A DNA stretch of 64,000 bases from Virgisporangium aurantiacum (GTDB lineage: Bacteria > Actinomycetota > Actinomycetes > Mycobacteriales > Micromonosporaceae). Numbering within the stretch: the first letter of the stretch is position 1; each line of letters begins with the position of its first letter. The notes under the pieces are model-generated. The model searched no databases. It was not told the DNA's origin and worked only from the letters and a program-made list of their open reading frames with translations. The DNA lies in NCBI RefSeq assembly GCF_016863635.1, contig NZ_BOPG01000027.1, positions 62,001-126,000 on the forward strand. Direction: 5' to 3'. The translations under genes were made by a program, and so were the position numbers. Of this stretch, positions 41,135 through 49,836 are shown in pieces.

Positions 41135-41938
41135 TCATGCCTCCGGTAGGGCGGCGGGGTTGATGGCGAGCAGGCCGCCGTCGACGCGGTACTCCGAGCC
41201 GGTGACGAACGAGGCGCGGTCGCTGGCGAGGAACGCCACCACCTCGGCCACCTCGGCGGCCGTCGCCACCCGGCCGAGCGGGTGGGTGGCGCCCCACCCG
41301 GCGACCGTTTCGTCCACAGTGGAGTCACCGCGGAACCGGTCGGCCGCCCACCGCAGCATCGGCGTGTCGACCGAACCCGGGCAGACGGCGTTGGCGCGCA
41401 CGCCGTCGGCGGCGAAGTCGACCGCGATCGAGCGCATGAGCGCGTTGACCGCGGCCTTGCTCGCCGTGTACGCGGCCACCCGCTGCTGGGCGGTGAACGC
41501 CTGCACCGACGACACCGCCACGACGGCGCCGCGGCGCTGCCGCAGGGCGGGCACGGCCGCCCGGCACGCCAGGTAGACCCCGGTCAGGTTGACGCCCAGC
41601 ACCTCGGCCCACAGTTCCTCGGAGGTGTCCTCGACGGTGCCGTAGCGCTGGATTCCGGCGCTCGTGACGAGCACGTCCAGGCCGCCGTGGTCGGTAACGG
41701 CGCGGTCGACCAGCGCCCGCATCGCGTCCGCGTCGCGCACGTCGGCGGTCACGCCGGTCACGGTGAGGCCGGCGGCTCGCAGGTCGGCCTCGGCCGTGCG
41801 CACGCCGGCCTCCTCGTGGCCGCAGAACACCACGGCCGCACCGCCGGCGGCGAGCCGCTCCACCACGGCCCGCCCGATGCCGAGCGAGCCACCGGTCACC
41901 ACGGCGACCTTTCCGTCGAAGTCGTTCACGTCAGCCAT
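41135..41938 (-). CDS. SDR-family sugar/alcohol dehydrogenase
   Basis: 267 residues. NAD(P)-binding TGGSLGIGRA at residues 16-25, NAG-like motif TSAGIQRYG, catalytic Ser in VAVSSVQAF and Tyr-x-x-x-Lys in AYTASKAAVNALMRS; all classical SDR positions are intact. Likely oxidises a sugar to a lactone given its neighbours. It overlaps the stop of the upstream epimerase-like gene by 8 bases and carries the palindrome TCCACAGTGGA at 41313-41323 inside its coding sequence. Confidence 0.92.
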   Translation of the reverse strand: MADVNDFDGKVAVVTGGSLGIGRAVVERLAAGGAAVVFCGHEEAGVRTAEADLRAAGLTVTGVTADVRDADAMRALVDRAVTDHGGLDVLVTSAGIQRYGTVEDTSEELWAEVLGVNLTGVYLACRAAVPALRQRRGAVVAVSSVQAFTAQQRVAAYTASKAAVNALMRSIAVDFAADGVRANAVCPGSVDTPMLRWAADRFRGDSTVDETVAGWGATHPLGRVATAAEVAEVVAFLASDRASFVTGSEYRVDGGLLAINPAALPEA

Positions 41939-42998
41939 CCCCGTCTCCGTCGATGATCCCGGCGGCCAGCCGGAACGCCAGGCGTTCCCCGGCCGCCAAC
42001 CGTAGTGCCGTACCGCCCTCGACGGCCGCCGCGAGACCGTCGGTGGGATAGCTGGAGAACGGCTCCAGCCCGATGACGTACGCGCGCCCCCACCACGGGT
42101 GGTCGACGGTCGCGCCGAGTTCCTGCCACATCCACAGGTACGGCATCACCCGGGCGTCCCACTCGACGCGGAGCCCGCCGCCGGCGTCCGACACCTCGTA
42201 CCAACCGGTGTCGGCGAAGCCGGTCAGGTACACGATGTCGCTGGGGGCGCCGGGCGCCGGCGCGACCGACAGGTCCAGGGTGCCGCCGCCGTCCGCGGGA
42301 ACCGACGGCCATCGGTGCGGCCCGCCGGGCGCGACGCGGCGCCGGCCCTGCGGGTCGATGGACGACGCGTGCGGGATGACCGAAATCCCGTCGGGCAGCC
42401 GGATCCGGCAGCCGGGGCGCAGGAACGGCGCGCCGAACGTGACGTGATGTCCCCACATCAGGTCGAGCGGAACGGGTGCGAGGTTCGTCAGCTCCTCGTC
42501 CACGGTGAACCGAGCCTCGCCCCGGCGCAGGCGCATGGTCTTGGCCAACCGCAACGGCATCCGCCTGGCCTCCACCGTGAACCGCACGGCGACCTCGTCG
42601 GCGTCGTCGGTGACGATGGCGTGGTCCCAGGGCAGGTTGGCCACCTCGCCGTGCTGAGCCAGGGCCGCGCCCTGGTAACGGCTCGGCGCGCCGCCGTTGG
42701 GCAGCACCTCCTGCCAGCCGCCGGGGTAGGTGTCCAGGAACGCCGCGACGTCGTCGCCGGCACCGCCCGCGACGTCGGCCGGAGCGCGTACGCCGGTGGG
42801 GGAGAGCCAGACGTAGTCGCGGTCGTTCCGTTTGTCGTTCAGCTCCACCAGATCGGTGCCCTTGCCGGTGAGGACGGTCAGCCGCAGCCGCTCGTTCTCG
42901 AGGACCACCGCCGGGACGCCACCAACCGTGACCTCGTGCACACGGGCACCCCAGTTGCGGTGCCGGCGCCACTTCCGTGTCGGCAACATGCGTGACAC
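41931..42998 (-). CDS. Aldose-1-epimerase-like / DUF4432-type protein
   Basis: About 355 residues. The galactose-mutarotase beta-sandwich is suggested by ERLRLTVLTGKGTDLVELNDKRNDRDYVWLSP, LMWGHHVTFGAPF (paired His) and the conserved Trp/Pro segment DHPWWGRAYVIGLEPFSSYP. Such proteins interconvert anomers or bind sugars. First gene of the leftward epimerase-SDR-lactonase operon, whose promoter space holds an operator-like dyad. GTG 42998 or ATG 42989 may start it. Confidence 0.85.
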   Translation of the reverse strand: MSRMLPTRKWRRHRNWGARVHEVTVGGVPAVVLENERLRLTVLTGKGTDLVELNDKRNDRDYVWLSPTGVRAPADVAGGAGDDVAAFLDTYPGGWQEVLPNGGAPSRYQGAALAQHGEVANLPWDHAIVTDDADEVAVRFTVEARRMPLRLAKTMRLRRGEARFTVDEELTNLAPVPLDLMWGHHVTFGAPFLRPGCRIRLPDGISVIPHASSIDPQGRRRVAPGGPHRWPSVPADGGGTLDLSVAPAPGAPSDIVYLTGFADTGWYEVSDAGGGLRVEWDARVMPYLWMWQELGATVDHPWWGRAYVIGLEPFSSYPTDGLAAAVEGGTALRLAAGERLAFRLAAGIIDGDGDG

Positions 42999-43000
42999 AT

Positions 43001-43026
43001 TGACATAGTGATCTGGTCACTTGTCA
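43001..43026. promoter_or_regulatory. Imperfect palindromic operator between the epimerase and AraC genes
   Basis: TGACA (43001-43005) and TGTCA (43022-43026) flank AGTGA (43007-43011), TCTGG, TCACT (43017-43021). The AGTGAT core with a TCACTTG arm matches the perfect palindrome at 44823-44853. The block lies in the 32 bases between two divergent start codons, so a bound repressor would shut both operons. Confidence 0.65.
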
Positions 43027-43030
43027 ACCG

Positions 43031-44008
43031 GTGCGGGGCGACGCCGTGGTGTGGACCGACCGGCTCGACGCGGTAGTGCCGCGGCTCGCCGTCCCGGGCG
43101 GCACGGCCGGCATCTACCAGTGGGCGCAGTGGTCGGGCGTCGTGGAGAACCCGCCGCACCGGCACACCTACTTCGAGGTATGCCGGGTCGACGCGGGGCG
43201 GGGACGGTTCGTGATCGGTGGTCGCGACCACGACGTCGGGCCCGGTGACCTGTTGTTCGCGCGGCCGGGGGTACGGCACCGGATCCTCAGCCCTGATCCG
43301 CCGGGCATCGGCCTGTCGTGGGTCTCGTTCGACCTGCGCCCGTCGCCGGAAGCCACCGACGAGGACGACGCTCTGGTGGGCGCGTTTCTCGCCACCGACA
43401 GGGCGGTCGCCCGGGACCGCGACACGCAGGTCGGCTCGGTGTGGCGGGCGCTCCACGCGTGCGCCGCCGGCCCACCCCGGCCGGGACAACGGACCCAGCT
43501 CATCGCGCTCGGCCAGGCGTTGCTGGTGGCGCTCGTCCGGGCCGGTGGCCCCGACCTGCCGGGAACCGCCGCGCCGGTCGACGTCGCCGCCCGGGTCGTG
43601 CGGCAGGTGACCCGCTACGTCCACGACAACGTCGACCGGCCGGTGCGCGTCGACGAGTTGGCCCGGCACGTCCACCTCTCGCACCGGCAGCTGACCCGGC
43701 TCTGCGCCGAGCATCTCGGGACGTCGCCGGCGGCGTACGCGTCGGCCGTGCGGCTGGACCGGGCCGCGGCGCTGCTCGTGCGCACCGCACAGCCGATCAA
43801 ACAGATCGCGGCGGCCACCGGCTTCGCGGACGTCGTCCAGTTCACCCGGGCCTTCACGCGGCGCCACGGCCGTCCGCCCGGCCGGTTCCGCGCCGACGGC
43901 GACCTGAGCCCGGTGCTCAGGGCCGAGGGCGGCATGGCCGGAAACGTCAATCCCGTGGCCGCCGCGCACAAAGACGTCGACCTGGCGACCGAGCAGGCTG
44001 GGCCGTGA
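43031..44008 (+). CDS. AraC-family transcriptional regulator
   Basis: 325 residues, GTG start. N-terminal cupin effector domain (PPHRHTYFEVCRVDAGRGRFVIGG, DLLFARPGVRHRI) and C-terminal double helix-turn-helix (RPVRVDELARHVHLSHRQLTRLCAEHLG, then IKQIAAATGFADVVQFTRAFTRRHGRPPGRFR). It probably senses a sugar and regulates the adjacent operons. It precedes the PhyH gene by 36 bases on the same strand. Confidence 0.93.
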   Translation: MRGDAVVWTDRLDAVVPRLAVPGGTAGIYQWAQWSGVVENPPHRHTYFEVCRVDAGRGRFVIGGRDHDVGPGDLLFARPGVRHRILSPDPPGIGLSWVSFDLRPSPEATDEDDALVGAFLATDRAVARDRDTQVGSVWRALHACAAGPPRPGQRTQLIALGQALLVALVRAGGPDLPGTAAPVDVAARVVRQVTRYVHDNVDRPVRVDELARHVHLSHRQLTRLCAEHLGTSPAAYASAVRLDRAAALLVRTAQPIKQIAAATGFADVVQFTRAFTRRHGRPPGRFRADGDLSPVLRAEGGMAGNVNPVAAAHKDVDLATEQAGP

Positions 44009-44044
44009 CGCCGATCGGCGTCGAAACGGACCCACGGAGGCGAA

Positions 44045-44794
44045 ATGACAATCACGGCCGACCGGGTGGAGACCTACCGGCGCGACGGGTACCTGCTGCC
44101 CGGGCGCCAGGTGTTCGCGCCCGACCGCTTCGCGCGGCTCCAGGAACTGTTCGAGGAACACCTGGCGCGGGCTCAGGCGGCGGGGGAGCGGGGTGACTCC
44201 GGCGGTCTCGACATGCCGCACGTGCACGACGCGCGGTTGCTGGAGTTCCTGCTCGCCGACGAGATCCTGGATCTGGTCGAACCGCTCATCGGGCCGGACA
44301 TCGGACTGTTCGCGAGCGCGTTCCTGTCCAAGGAGCCGCGCACCGGGCGCGCGACGCCGTGGCACGAGGACTCGTACTTCTGGGACGGCCGCTTCGACCG
44401 CATGGACGCCATCACCACCGTGTGGCTCGCGCTCGACCCGGTCGACCGGGCGAACGGCTGCATGAAGGTGCTGCCCGGCAGCCATCTCGACGGCGCTGGC
44501 GAGTACGAGTTCGCCGACCCCACCGAGTTCAGCTTCGACCGGGTGGTGACCGGTGGCGTGGACGAGGCCGCGGCCGTCCACTTCGAACTCGCCGCGGGCG
44601 AGTGCTCGCTGCACGACGCGCGCATCATCCACGGCGCGGACCCGAACCGTAGCCCACGGCGCCGGGCCGGCTACACCATGCGCTACTTCTCGCAGTCGCT
44701 GCGCTTCGACCCGCGACACCCGAAGAACGCCGGCCATCCGCTCTGGCACGCCCGTGGCGTCAACCGCACCGGCAACCCCGTAGCAAATGCTTGA
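44045..44794 (+). CDS. Phytanoyl-CoA-dioxygenase (PhyH)-family Fe(II)/2OG oxygenase
   Basis: 249 residues, ATG behind GGAGG. Predicted iron ligands are His and Asp of PWHEDSYFW near residue 105 and a distal His in HDARIIHGADPN, followed by the Arg of NRSPRRRAGYTMRY that would hold 2-oxoglutarate. Members hydroxylate very different small molecules. In this island it could act on a sugar-derived or plant-derived compound. A hairpin overlaps the stop codon. Confidence 0.88.
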   Translation: MTITADRVETYRRDGYLLPGRQVFAPDRFARLQELFEEHLARAQAAGERGDSGGLDMPHVHDARLLEFLLADEILDLVEPLIGPDIGLFASAFLSKEPRTGRATPWHEDSYFWDGRFDRMDAITTVWLALDPVDRANGCMKVLPGSHLDGAGEYEFADPTEFSFDRVVTGGVDEAAAVHFELAAGECSLHDARIIHGADPNRSPRRRAGYTMRYFSQSLRFDPRHPKNAGHPLWHARGVNRTGNPVANA

Positions 44795-44800
44795 TTTGCT
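44782..44800 (+). terminator. Short stem-loop overlapping the PhyH stop codon
   Basis: AGCAAAT (44782-44788) and ATTTGCT (44794-44800) pair around GCTTG; the TGA stop lies at 44792-44794. It is AT-rich for this genome and may end transcription before the palindromic operator, or itself be a binding site. Confidence 0.4.
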
Positions 44801-44822
44801 GGCTTGAAGATCTAGACACGCT

Positions 44823-44853
44823 AATGACCAAGTGATTAGATCACTTGGTCATT
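44823..44853. promoter_or_regulatory. Perfect 31-bp palindromic operator upstream of the sugar catabolic operon
   Basis: Left arm AATGACCAAGTGAT (44823-44836), centre TAG, right arm ATCACTTGGTCATT (44840-44853): all 14 pairs are complementary. It sits 32 bases upstream of the GTG at 44886. A GntR/FCD regulator is encoded two genes on and is the obvious candidate to bind here and at the related dyad at 43001. Confidence 0.75.
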
Positions 44854-44885
44854 TGCATCTCGTCACCGCCTGGCGAGGAGGAAGC

Positions 44886-46040
44886 GTGGCCGGATCCCGG
44901 CTGTTCCGCACATTCATCGGTGCCGCGGTCATCACCGCGGCACTCGTCACACCGGCCGGTCCGGCCGTCGCCGCCACCACCGGCGGCAGCGGCGGACCGG
45001 CGTGCAACACCCCCTCCGTACCGACGGTCTCTTCCGTCACCACCCATGCCGGTTACACCGACGCGTTCACCAAATACGGGAACACCGGCGGAGGCTGGAC
45101 CGGCGGGGACAGCACGTTCTCCGTTCCGCTGAAGGGGACCACGCTCTGGCTGTTCTCCGACACGTTCCTGGGAACCGTGAACCCGGGCGGCAGCCGCCCG
45201 AACGACGGCCCCATCGTCAACAACACGTTCGTGCAGCAGCGCGGCGACCGGTTCCGCACCGTCCACGGTGGAACCACCGCCGAGCCCGACGCGATGCTGC
45301 CGAAGCCCGCCGACGACGCCTGGTACTGGCTCGGTGCCGGCCAGATCAGCGGCGACGCGCTCCAGGTGAGCTTCCAGCGCTACGACCGGTTCGGCCCGGG
45401 CCAGTGGGACTGGAAGTGGACCAACAACGTCATGGCCCGCTACTCCACCCGCGACTTCCGCAAGCTCGACGTCACGCCGATGCCGTCGGGCCACGGGGTG
45501 TCGTGGGCCAGCTGGCTGGAGCGGATCGGCGGCCACACCTACGTCTACGGCGTCGAGGACAAGGGCGCGGTCAAGAACATGCACGTCGCCCGGGTCAAGG
45601 GCGACGACCTCCGCAAGCGGTGGGAGTTCTGGACCGGCCGCGGCTGGTCTCGCGACCAGGCCGACTCAGTCGCCGTGCAGCCGGGAGTGGCCAACGAGTA
45701 CAGCGTCACCCGGTACCGCAACGGATACCTGCTCATCACGCAGGACACGAGCACGATCTTCAACCCCGACGTCGTGGCGTACTTCTCGTGCTCGCCGACG
45801 GGCCCGTTCGTGGACAAGACCTTCCTCTACCAGACGCCCGAAGGCGGCCTCTCCGGCACCTACGGCAACGCGAACATCTTCACCTACAACGCACACGAAC
45901 ATCCCGACCTCCGCAAGAGCGACGGCCGGGGTGACAAGCTGCTGGTGACGTACAACGTCAACAGCTTCGAGTGGGACGACGTGATCAAGGACGTGACCAT
46001 CTACCGGCCACGGTTCCTCGAAGTCACGTTCGCCCGGTAG
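44886..46040 (+). CDS. Secreted protein with DUF5005/DUF4185-like beta-propeller
   Basis: 384 residues from a GTG preceded by GGAGGAAGC. Signal peptide FIGAAVITAALVTPAGPAVAA. The mature protein has YTDAFTKYGNTGGGWTGGDSTFSVPL and LWLFSDTFLGTVN, typical of this uncharacterised secreted family related to five-bladed-propeller glycosidases, plus NEYSVTRYRNGYLLITQDT and NANIFTYNAHEHPDL. It is probably an extracellular carbohydrate-active enzyme or binder, and the first gene of the operon controlled by the 31-bp palindrome. Confidence 0.82.
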   Translation: MAGSRLFRTFIGAAVITAALVTPAGPAVAATTGGSGGPACNTPSVPTVSSVTTHAGYTDAFTKYGNTGGGWTGGDSTFSVPLKGTTLWLFSDTFLGTVNPGGSRPNDGPIVNNTFVQQRGDRFRTVHGGTTAEPDAMLPKPADDAWYWLGAGQISGDALQVSFQRYDRFGPGQWDWKWTNNVMARYSTRDFRKLDVTPMPSGHGVSWASWLERIGGHTYVYGVEDKGAVKNMHVARVKGDDLRKRWEFWTGRGWSRDQADSVAVQPGVANEYSVTRYRNGYLLITQDTSTIFNPDVVAYFSCSPTGPFVDKTFLYQTPEGGLSGTYGNANIFTYNAHEHPDLRKSDGRGDKLLVTYNVNSFEWDDVIKDVTIYRPRFLEVTFAR

Positions 46041-46050
46041 CCGGTACGCC

Positions 46051-46761
46051 ATGGCCGAACTCGCCCGGTCCAGCCTGTCCGACGCGCTCACCGAACGGAT
46101 GCTCGAGCTCATTCGGAGCGAGGGCCTGCGTCCCGGCGATCGGCTGCCGTCGGCACGGGCGCTCGCCGAGCGGTTCGCCGTGGCGACGCCGACCATCCGG
46201 GAGGCCCTGCGCCGCCTGCAGGCCACCGGAACCATCGAGATGCGGCACGGCTCCGGGGTCTACGTGAGCCAGACCCTGGACCGTGTCGTCCTCCCCAACC
46301 CGCACCTCCCCCCGCTACCCGGCGCGCAACTGCTGCAACTGCTGGACGCGCGCCTGCTCGTCGAGCCGTACCTGGCGGGGCTCGCCGCCAGCCGACCCGA
46401 TCCCACCCATCGGGCCCGGCTGACCGAGGCCCTGGCCGCCGCGGAGCGTCACATTCACGGTGACGACTCCGCACTGCACCGGGCGACGATGGCGTTCCAT
46501 CGCGCCGTCGCCGCGGCCAGTGGCAACACCGTGCTCCACGAGATCGTCGACTCCCTGCTGACGGTGCGTGCCAGCGAACAACGGGAGATCCTGCGCATCT
46601 TCGACGATCGCGACCGGGATCACGAGGAACACCGGGCGGTCCTCGCCGCGATCGAGGCCGGGGCCGCGGACCGGGCACGCACCCTGATGCACCGGCACCT
46701 GCTGGACGTCAGGACGGTCGTGGCCGGACGTCTGAACGTGACTGATGAAGAAGAGAGGTAA
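46051..46761 (+). CDS. GntR-family regulator, FCD subfamily
   Basis: 236 residues. Winged helix at residues about 10-80 (RPGDRLPSARALAERFAVATPTIREALRRLQATGTIEMRHGSGVYV) and a helical FCD effector domain with metal-binding-like His residues (AFHRAVAAASGN, HEEHRAVL). Closely similar to the GntR at 54124, so the two regulators flank the transporter-glycosidase operon as paralogues. Its stop is four bases before the start of the sugar-binding protein gene. Confidence 0.92.
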   Translation: MAELARSSLSDALTERMLELIRSEGLRPGDRLPSARALAERFAVATPTIREALRRLQATGTIEMRHGSGVYVSQTLDRVVLPNPHLPPLPGAQLLQLLDARLLVEPYLAGLAASRPDPTHRARLTEALAAAERHIHGDDSALHRATMAFHRAVAAASGNTVLHEIVDSLLTVRASEQREILRIFDDRDRDHEEHRAVLAAIEAGAADRARTLMHRHLLDVRTVVAGRLNVTDEEER

Positions 46762-46765
46762 GCCC

Positions 46766-48022
46766 GTGTGGCGCAAGCGCGCGGTCGCAGCGGTATGCGT
46801 TGCGGTTTCGCTCGTCATTGCCGGCTGCGGCGACGACGGCGACAGTGGTGAGAAGAAGACACACCTCAAGCTGTACAACGACAAGGGCGCCTGGGAGCCC
46901 TTCTTCAAGCAGGTGGGCGAGCAGTCCAAGCAGGAGATCGGGCTGTCGATGGAGCCGGTCGGCTACACCGACGAGCCGGCGTACGAGGCCTTCGTGAAGG
47001 CGTCGTTCCGCACGAACGTCAAGCCCGACCTGTTCACCTGGACCACCGGCTCGCGCCTGGAGGAGATCGTCAAGGCCGGGCACATCGCCGAGACCACCAA
47101 CCTGTGGAACGACGCGATCGCCAGCGGTGACCTGACCGAGAACCTCAAGCCGTACTACACCATCGGTGGCAAGCAGTACTGCGTGCCGGCCAACGTCGCC
47201 TACTGGGTGATGTTCTACAACAAGAAGATCCTCGACCAGTACAACCTCAAGCCGCCGACGTCCTGGGGCGAGCTCCTGGCGATGGCACAGACCCTCAAGA
47301 GCAACGGCGTCACGCCCTTCTACCACACCTCCATCCTCTTCAGCTTCGTGTGGTTCCAGCAGATGCTCGTCGGCTCCGACCCCGAGCTGTACGCGAAGCT
47401 CTCGGAGGGCAAGGCCAAGTACACCGACCCGGGCGTCGTGAAGGTCATGGAACAGTGGAAGGACCTGATCGACAAGGGCTACTTCTCCGACCCCGGTGAC
47501 AAGACCGAGCCGGCGGCGCTGATGAAGTCGGGCAAGACGGCCATGGGCGTGTGGGGCACCTGGTTCAACACGAGCATGACCCAGGCCGGCATGAAGCCGG
47601 GCGACGACTACGGCATGTTCTTCATCCCGAACCAGACGCCCGCCGGCGGCAAGACCGCGCTGCTGTTCGAGAGCGGCCCGCTGTGCTCGCTCGACAAGGC
47701 GCCGGACCGCGAGGCCAGCATGAAGTACATGAAGTGGTGGGTCGGCCCGACCGCGCAGGAGAAGTGGGCCAACTCGCGCAACGACGTCTCGGGCAACCCG
47801 AAGGTGAAGGTCACCGAGCCGGGCCTCAGCGACATCACCAAGAAGGCGTCGACCAACGAGTACGTGCTCTACAACCGGTACTTCGAGGCCACGCCGGCGC
47901 CGGTGCTGACCGCCGCGCTCGACGCCTTCGGCGCGTTCGTGGCCAAGCCGGCCGACTACCGCAAGCAGTTGGAGACGATTCAGAAAGCGGCCGACGACTA
48001 CTGGGCCAAGCACGGGAAATGA
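46766..48022 (+). CDS. Sugar ABC transporter solute-binding lipoprotein
   Basis: About 418 residues. I chose GTG 46766, since GAGAGG stands seven bases upstream; ATG 46745 overlaps the regulator gene and has no such site. The lipobox VIAGC places the lipidated Cys at residue 21. The mature protein has the extracellular-binding-protein-1 layout (DKGAWEPFFKQVGEQ, VMFYNKKILDQYNLKPPTSWGELL, GKTAMGVWGTW). It captures an oligosaccharide or sugar outside the cell for the two permeases encoded next. No ATPase gene is in the operon; a shared MsiK-type ATPase is usual in this group. Confidence 0.93.
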   Translation: MWRKRAVAAVCVAVSLVIAGCGDDGDSGEKKTHLKLYNDKGAWEPFFKQVGEQSKQEIGLSMEPVGYTDEPAYEAFVKASFRTNVKPDLFTWTTGSRLEEIVKAGHIAETTNLWNDAIASGDLTENLKPYYTIGGKQYCVPANVAYWVMFYNKKILDQYNLKPPTSWGELLAMAQTLKSNGVTPFYHTSILFSFVWFQQMLVGSDPELYAKLSEGKAKYTDPGVVKVMEQWKDLIDKGYFSDPGDKTEPAALMKSGKTAMGVWGTWFNTSMTQAGMKPGDDYGMFFIPNQTPAGGKTALLFESGPLCSLDKAPDREASMKYMKWWVGPTAQEKWANSRNDVSGNPKVKVTEPGLSDITKKASTNEYVLYNRYFEATPAPVLTAALDAFGAFVAKPADYRKQLETIQKAADDYWAKHGK

Positions 48023-48996
48023 CCGTGTCCCGGAACCCGACCGTCCACAGTGAACCGATCGGGACCGCGCGGCGGGAGCGGGCAACCGCTCCCGCCCCGC
48101 GGGACAGGCGCGGCGGGCTGAGCGCCCGCGCCCGGCAGAACCTCGCCGGGGCCGGCTTCGTGTCCCCGGCCGTCCTCGTGGTCGCCGTGCTGCTCTACGT
48201 GCCGTTCCTGTGGACGGCGTACCTGAGCTTCACCGAGTACGACGGGCTCAACCCGCCCACCTTCACCGGCGTCGACAACTACACCCGGTTCTTCGACGAC
48301 CCGGCCCTCGGCGGTTCGGTGCGCAACACGTTGATGTGGGCGTTCGGCGTGACCGTGGTGCCGGTGGTTCTCGGGCTGCTCGTCGCCGTGTTGTCCTACG
48401 GCATCCGGGGCGGCACCTGGTTCCGGCTGCCGTTCCTGCTGCCGTACGCGCTCTCCGGCGCCGGCCTCGCCGTCGTCTGGGGCTTCCTGCTGCAGAGCGG
48501 CGGCGCGGTCAACGACCTGCTCGGCCTGTTGCACCTGCCGGGTGCGGACGTGTCGTTCCTCCTCGAGTGGCCGTACAACACGATCTCGATGATCGTGGCG
48601 GTGACGTGGCAGCAGACCGGGGTGAACGCGCTGCTGTTCCTGGTGGGCCTGCAGTCGATCCCGAAGGAGTACAGCGAGGCGGCGCGGCTGGACGGCGCGA
48701 CCGGGTGGCGGTTGTTCCGGCGCATCACGTGGCCGTTGCTGGCCCCGTTGACGACCGTCATCGTGGGCCTGTCGCTCGTCGCGAGCCTCAAGACGTTCGA
48801 CATCGTATGGGTCAACACGCAGGGCGGGCCCGGCCGGACGTCGGAGACCCTCGCGGTGACGATGTACCGCGAGGCGTTCGTCAGCGCCGACTACGGCTAT
48901 GGCTCGGCCGTCGCGCTCTCGCTCACCGTGGTGACCGCCGCGATCTCGTACGTGTACCTCCGCCGACAGGTCGGCACCGGAAAGGAGCCCGACTGA
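48019..48996 (+). CDS. Sugar ABC transporter permease (MalF type)
   Basis: 325 residues, starting at an ATG that overlaps the preceding stop (ATGA). Six hydrophobic segments with the EAA loop EAARLDGATGWRLFRRITWPLL that contacts the ATPase. N-terminal 45 residues are basic and disordered. Partner of the second permease immediately downstream. Confidence 0.93.
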   Translation: MTVSRNPTVHSEPIGTARRERATAPAPRDRRGGLSARARQNLAGAGFVSPAVLVVAVLLYVPFLWTAYLSFTEYDGLNPPTFTGVDNYTRFFDDPALGGSVRNTLMWAFGVTVVPVVLGLLVAVLSYGIRGGTWFRLPFLLPYALSGAGLAVVWGFLLQSGGAVNDLLGLLHLPGADVSFLLEWPYNTISMIVAVTWQQTGVNALLFLVGLQSIPKEYSEAARLDGATGWRLFRRITWPLLAPLTTVIVGLSLVASLKTFDIVWVNTQGGPGRTSETLAVTMYREAFVSADYGYGSAVALSLTVVTAAISYVYLRRQVGTGKEPD

Positions 48997-49826
48997 TGCG
49001 CGAGTCGTTCACCGCCGCCGTCGCCCGTCGCGCGGCCCTCGCGGTACTCGGGCTCATCTGGCTCATCCCGACGTACCTGCTGGTCGTCAACGCGGCCCGC
49101 CCGGTCGACGAGGACGGCACCGACAACATCTGGACCCCGCCGGGCGACTTCGCGTTGCTGGACAACATGCGCCAGGCGTGGGAGCGGGTCGACCTCGGGC
49201 CGAGCCTCGGCTCCACGCTGCTGTACAGCCTCACCGGGCCGGCGCTCGCCGTCGTGATCGGCGCGATGGCCGGCTTCGCGATCAGCGTGCTGAAGCTGCG
49301 GTGGGGGTTCGCCTGGTTCCTGCTCATCTTCGGCGGCACCATCTTCCCGACCCAGATGCTGCTGATCCCGTTGTTCCTCGGCTACAGCGAGGCCAGTCTC
49401 TACGACACGCGGTCGGGCCTGGTCCTCATCTACACGGCGATCAGCGTTCCGTTCGCGGCGTTCGTGATGCGCAACTTCTTCACCGGCGTGGCGTACGCGT
49501 TGTACGAGGCGGCGCGCATCGACGGAGCCTCGATCTGGCGCGTGTTCTGGCGCATCTACCTTCCGCTGTGCCTGCCCGCGTTGGGCGCGGTGTTCGTGCT
49601 GGAGTTCACGTTCATCTGGAACGACCTCCTGTTCGGCGTGACGCTCTCGCAGAGCGAGCAGGTGCGCCCGATCATGACGTCGGTGTCGGCGCTCAGCAGC
49701 GCCTACTCCGGCACCCGGATCCCGATCGTGCTCGCCGCCGGCATCGTCGTCTCGTTGCCGACCGTGCTGCTCTTCCTCGTCACCCAGCGACTGTTCGCCC
49801 GCGGGCTCGCGCTGGGCCAGTTCTAG
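48996..49826 (+). CDS. Sugar ABC transporter permease (MalG type)
   Basis: 276 residues, ATG overlapping the stop of the first permease by one base (TGATG). Six membrane segments and the EAA loop EAARIDGASIWRVFWRIYLPLC. Together with the upstream permease and binding protein it makes a carbohydrate-uptake-1 importer. Confidence 0.93.
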   Translation: MRESFTAAVARRAALAVLGLIWLIPTYLLVVNAARPVDEDGTDNIWTPPGDFALLDNMRQAWERVDLGPSLGSTLLYSLTGPALAVVIGAMAGFAISVLKLRWGFAWFLLIFGGTIFPTQMLLIPLFLGYSEASLYDTRSGLVLIYTAISVPFAAFVMRNFFTGVAYALYEAARIDGASIWRVFWRIYLPLCLPALGAVFVLEFTFIWNDLLFGVTLSQSEQVRPIMTSVSALSSAYSGTRIPIVLAAGIVVSLPTVLLFLVTQRLFARGLALGQF

Positions 49827-49836
49827 AAAGGGAAAC

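Noticed and set aside
44782..44800. Reading the short AT-rich stem as a second regulatory palindrome
   Set aside because: It shares no half-site with the 31-bp operator and overlaps a stop codon, so a terminator or incidental stem is more economical.
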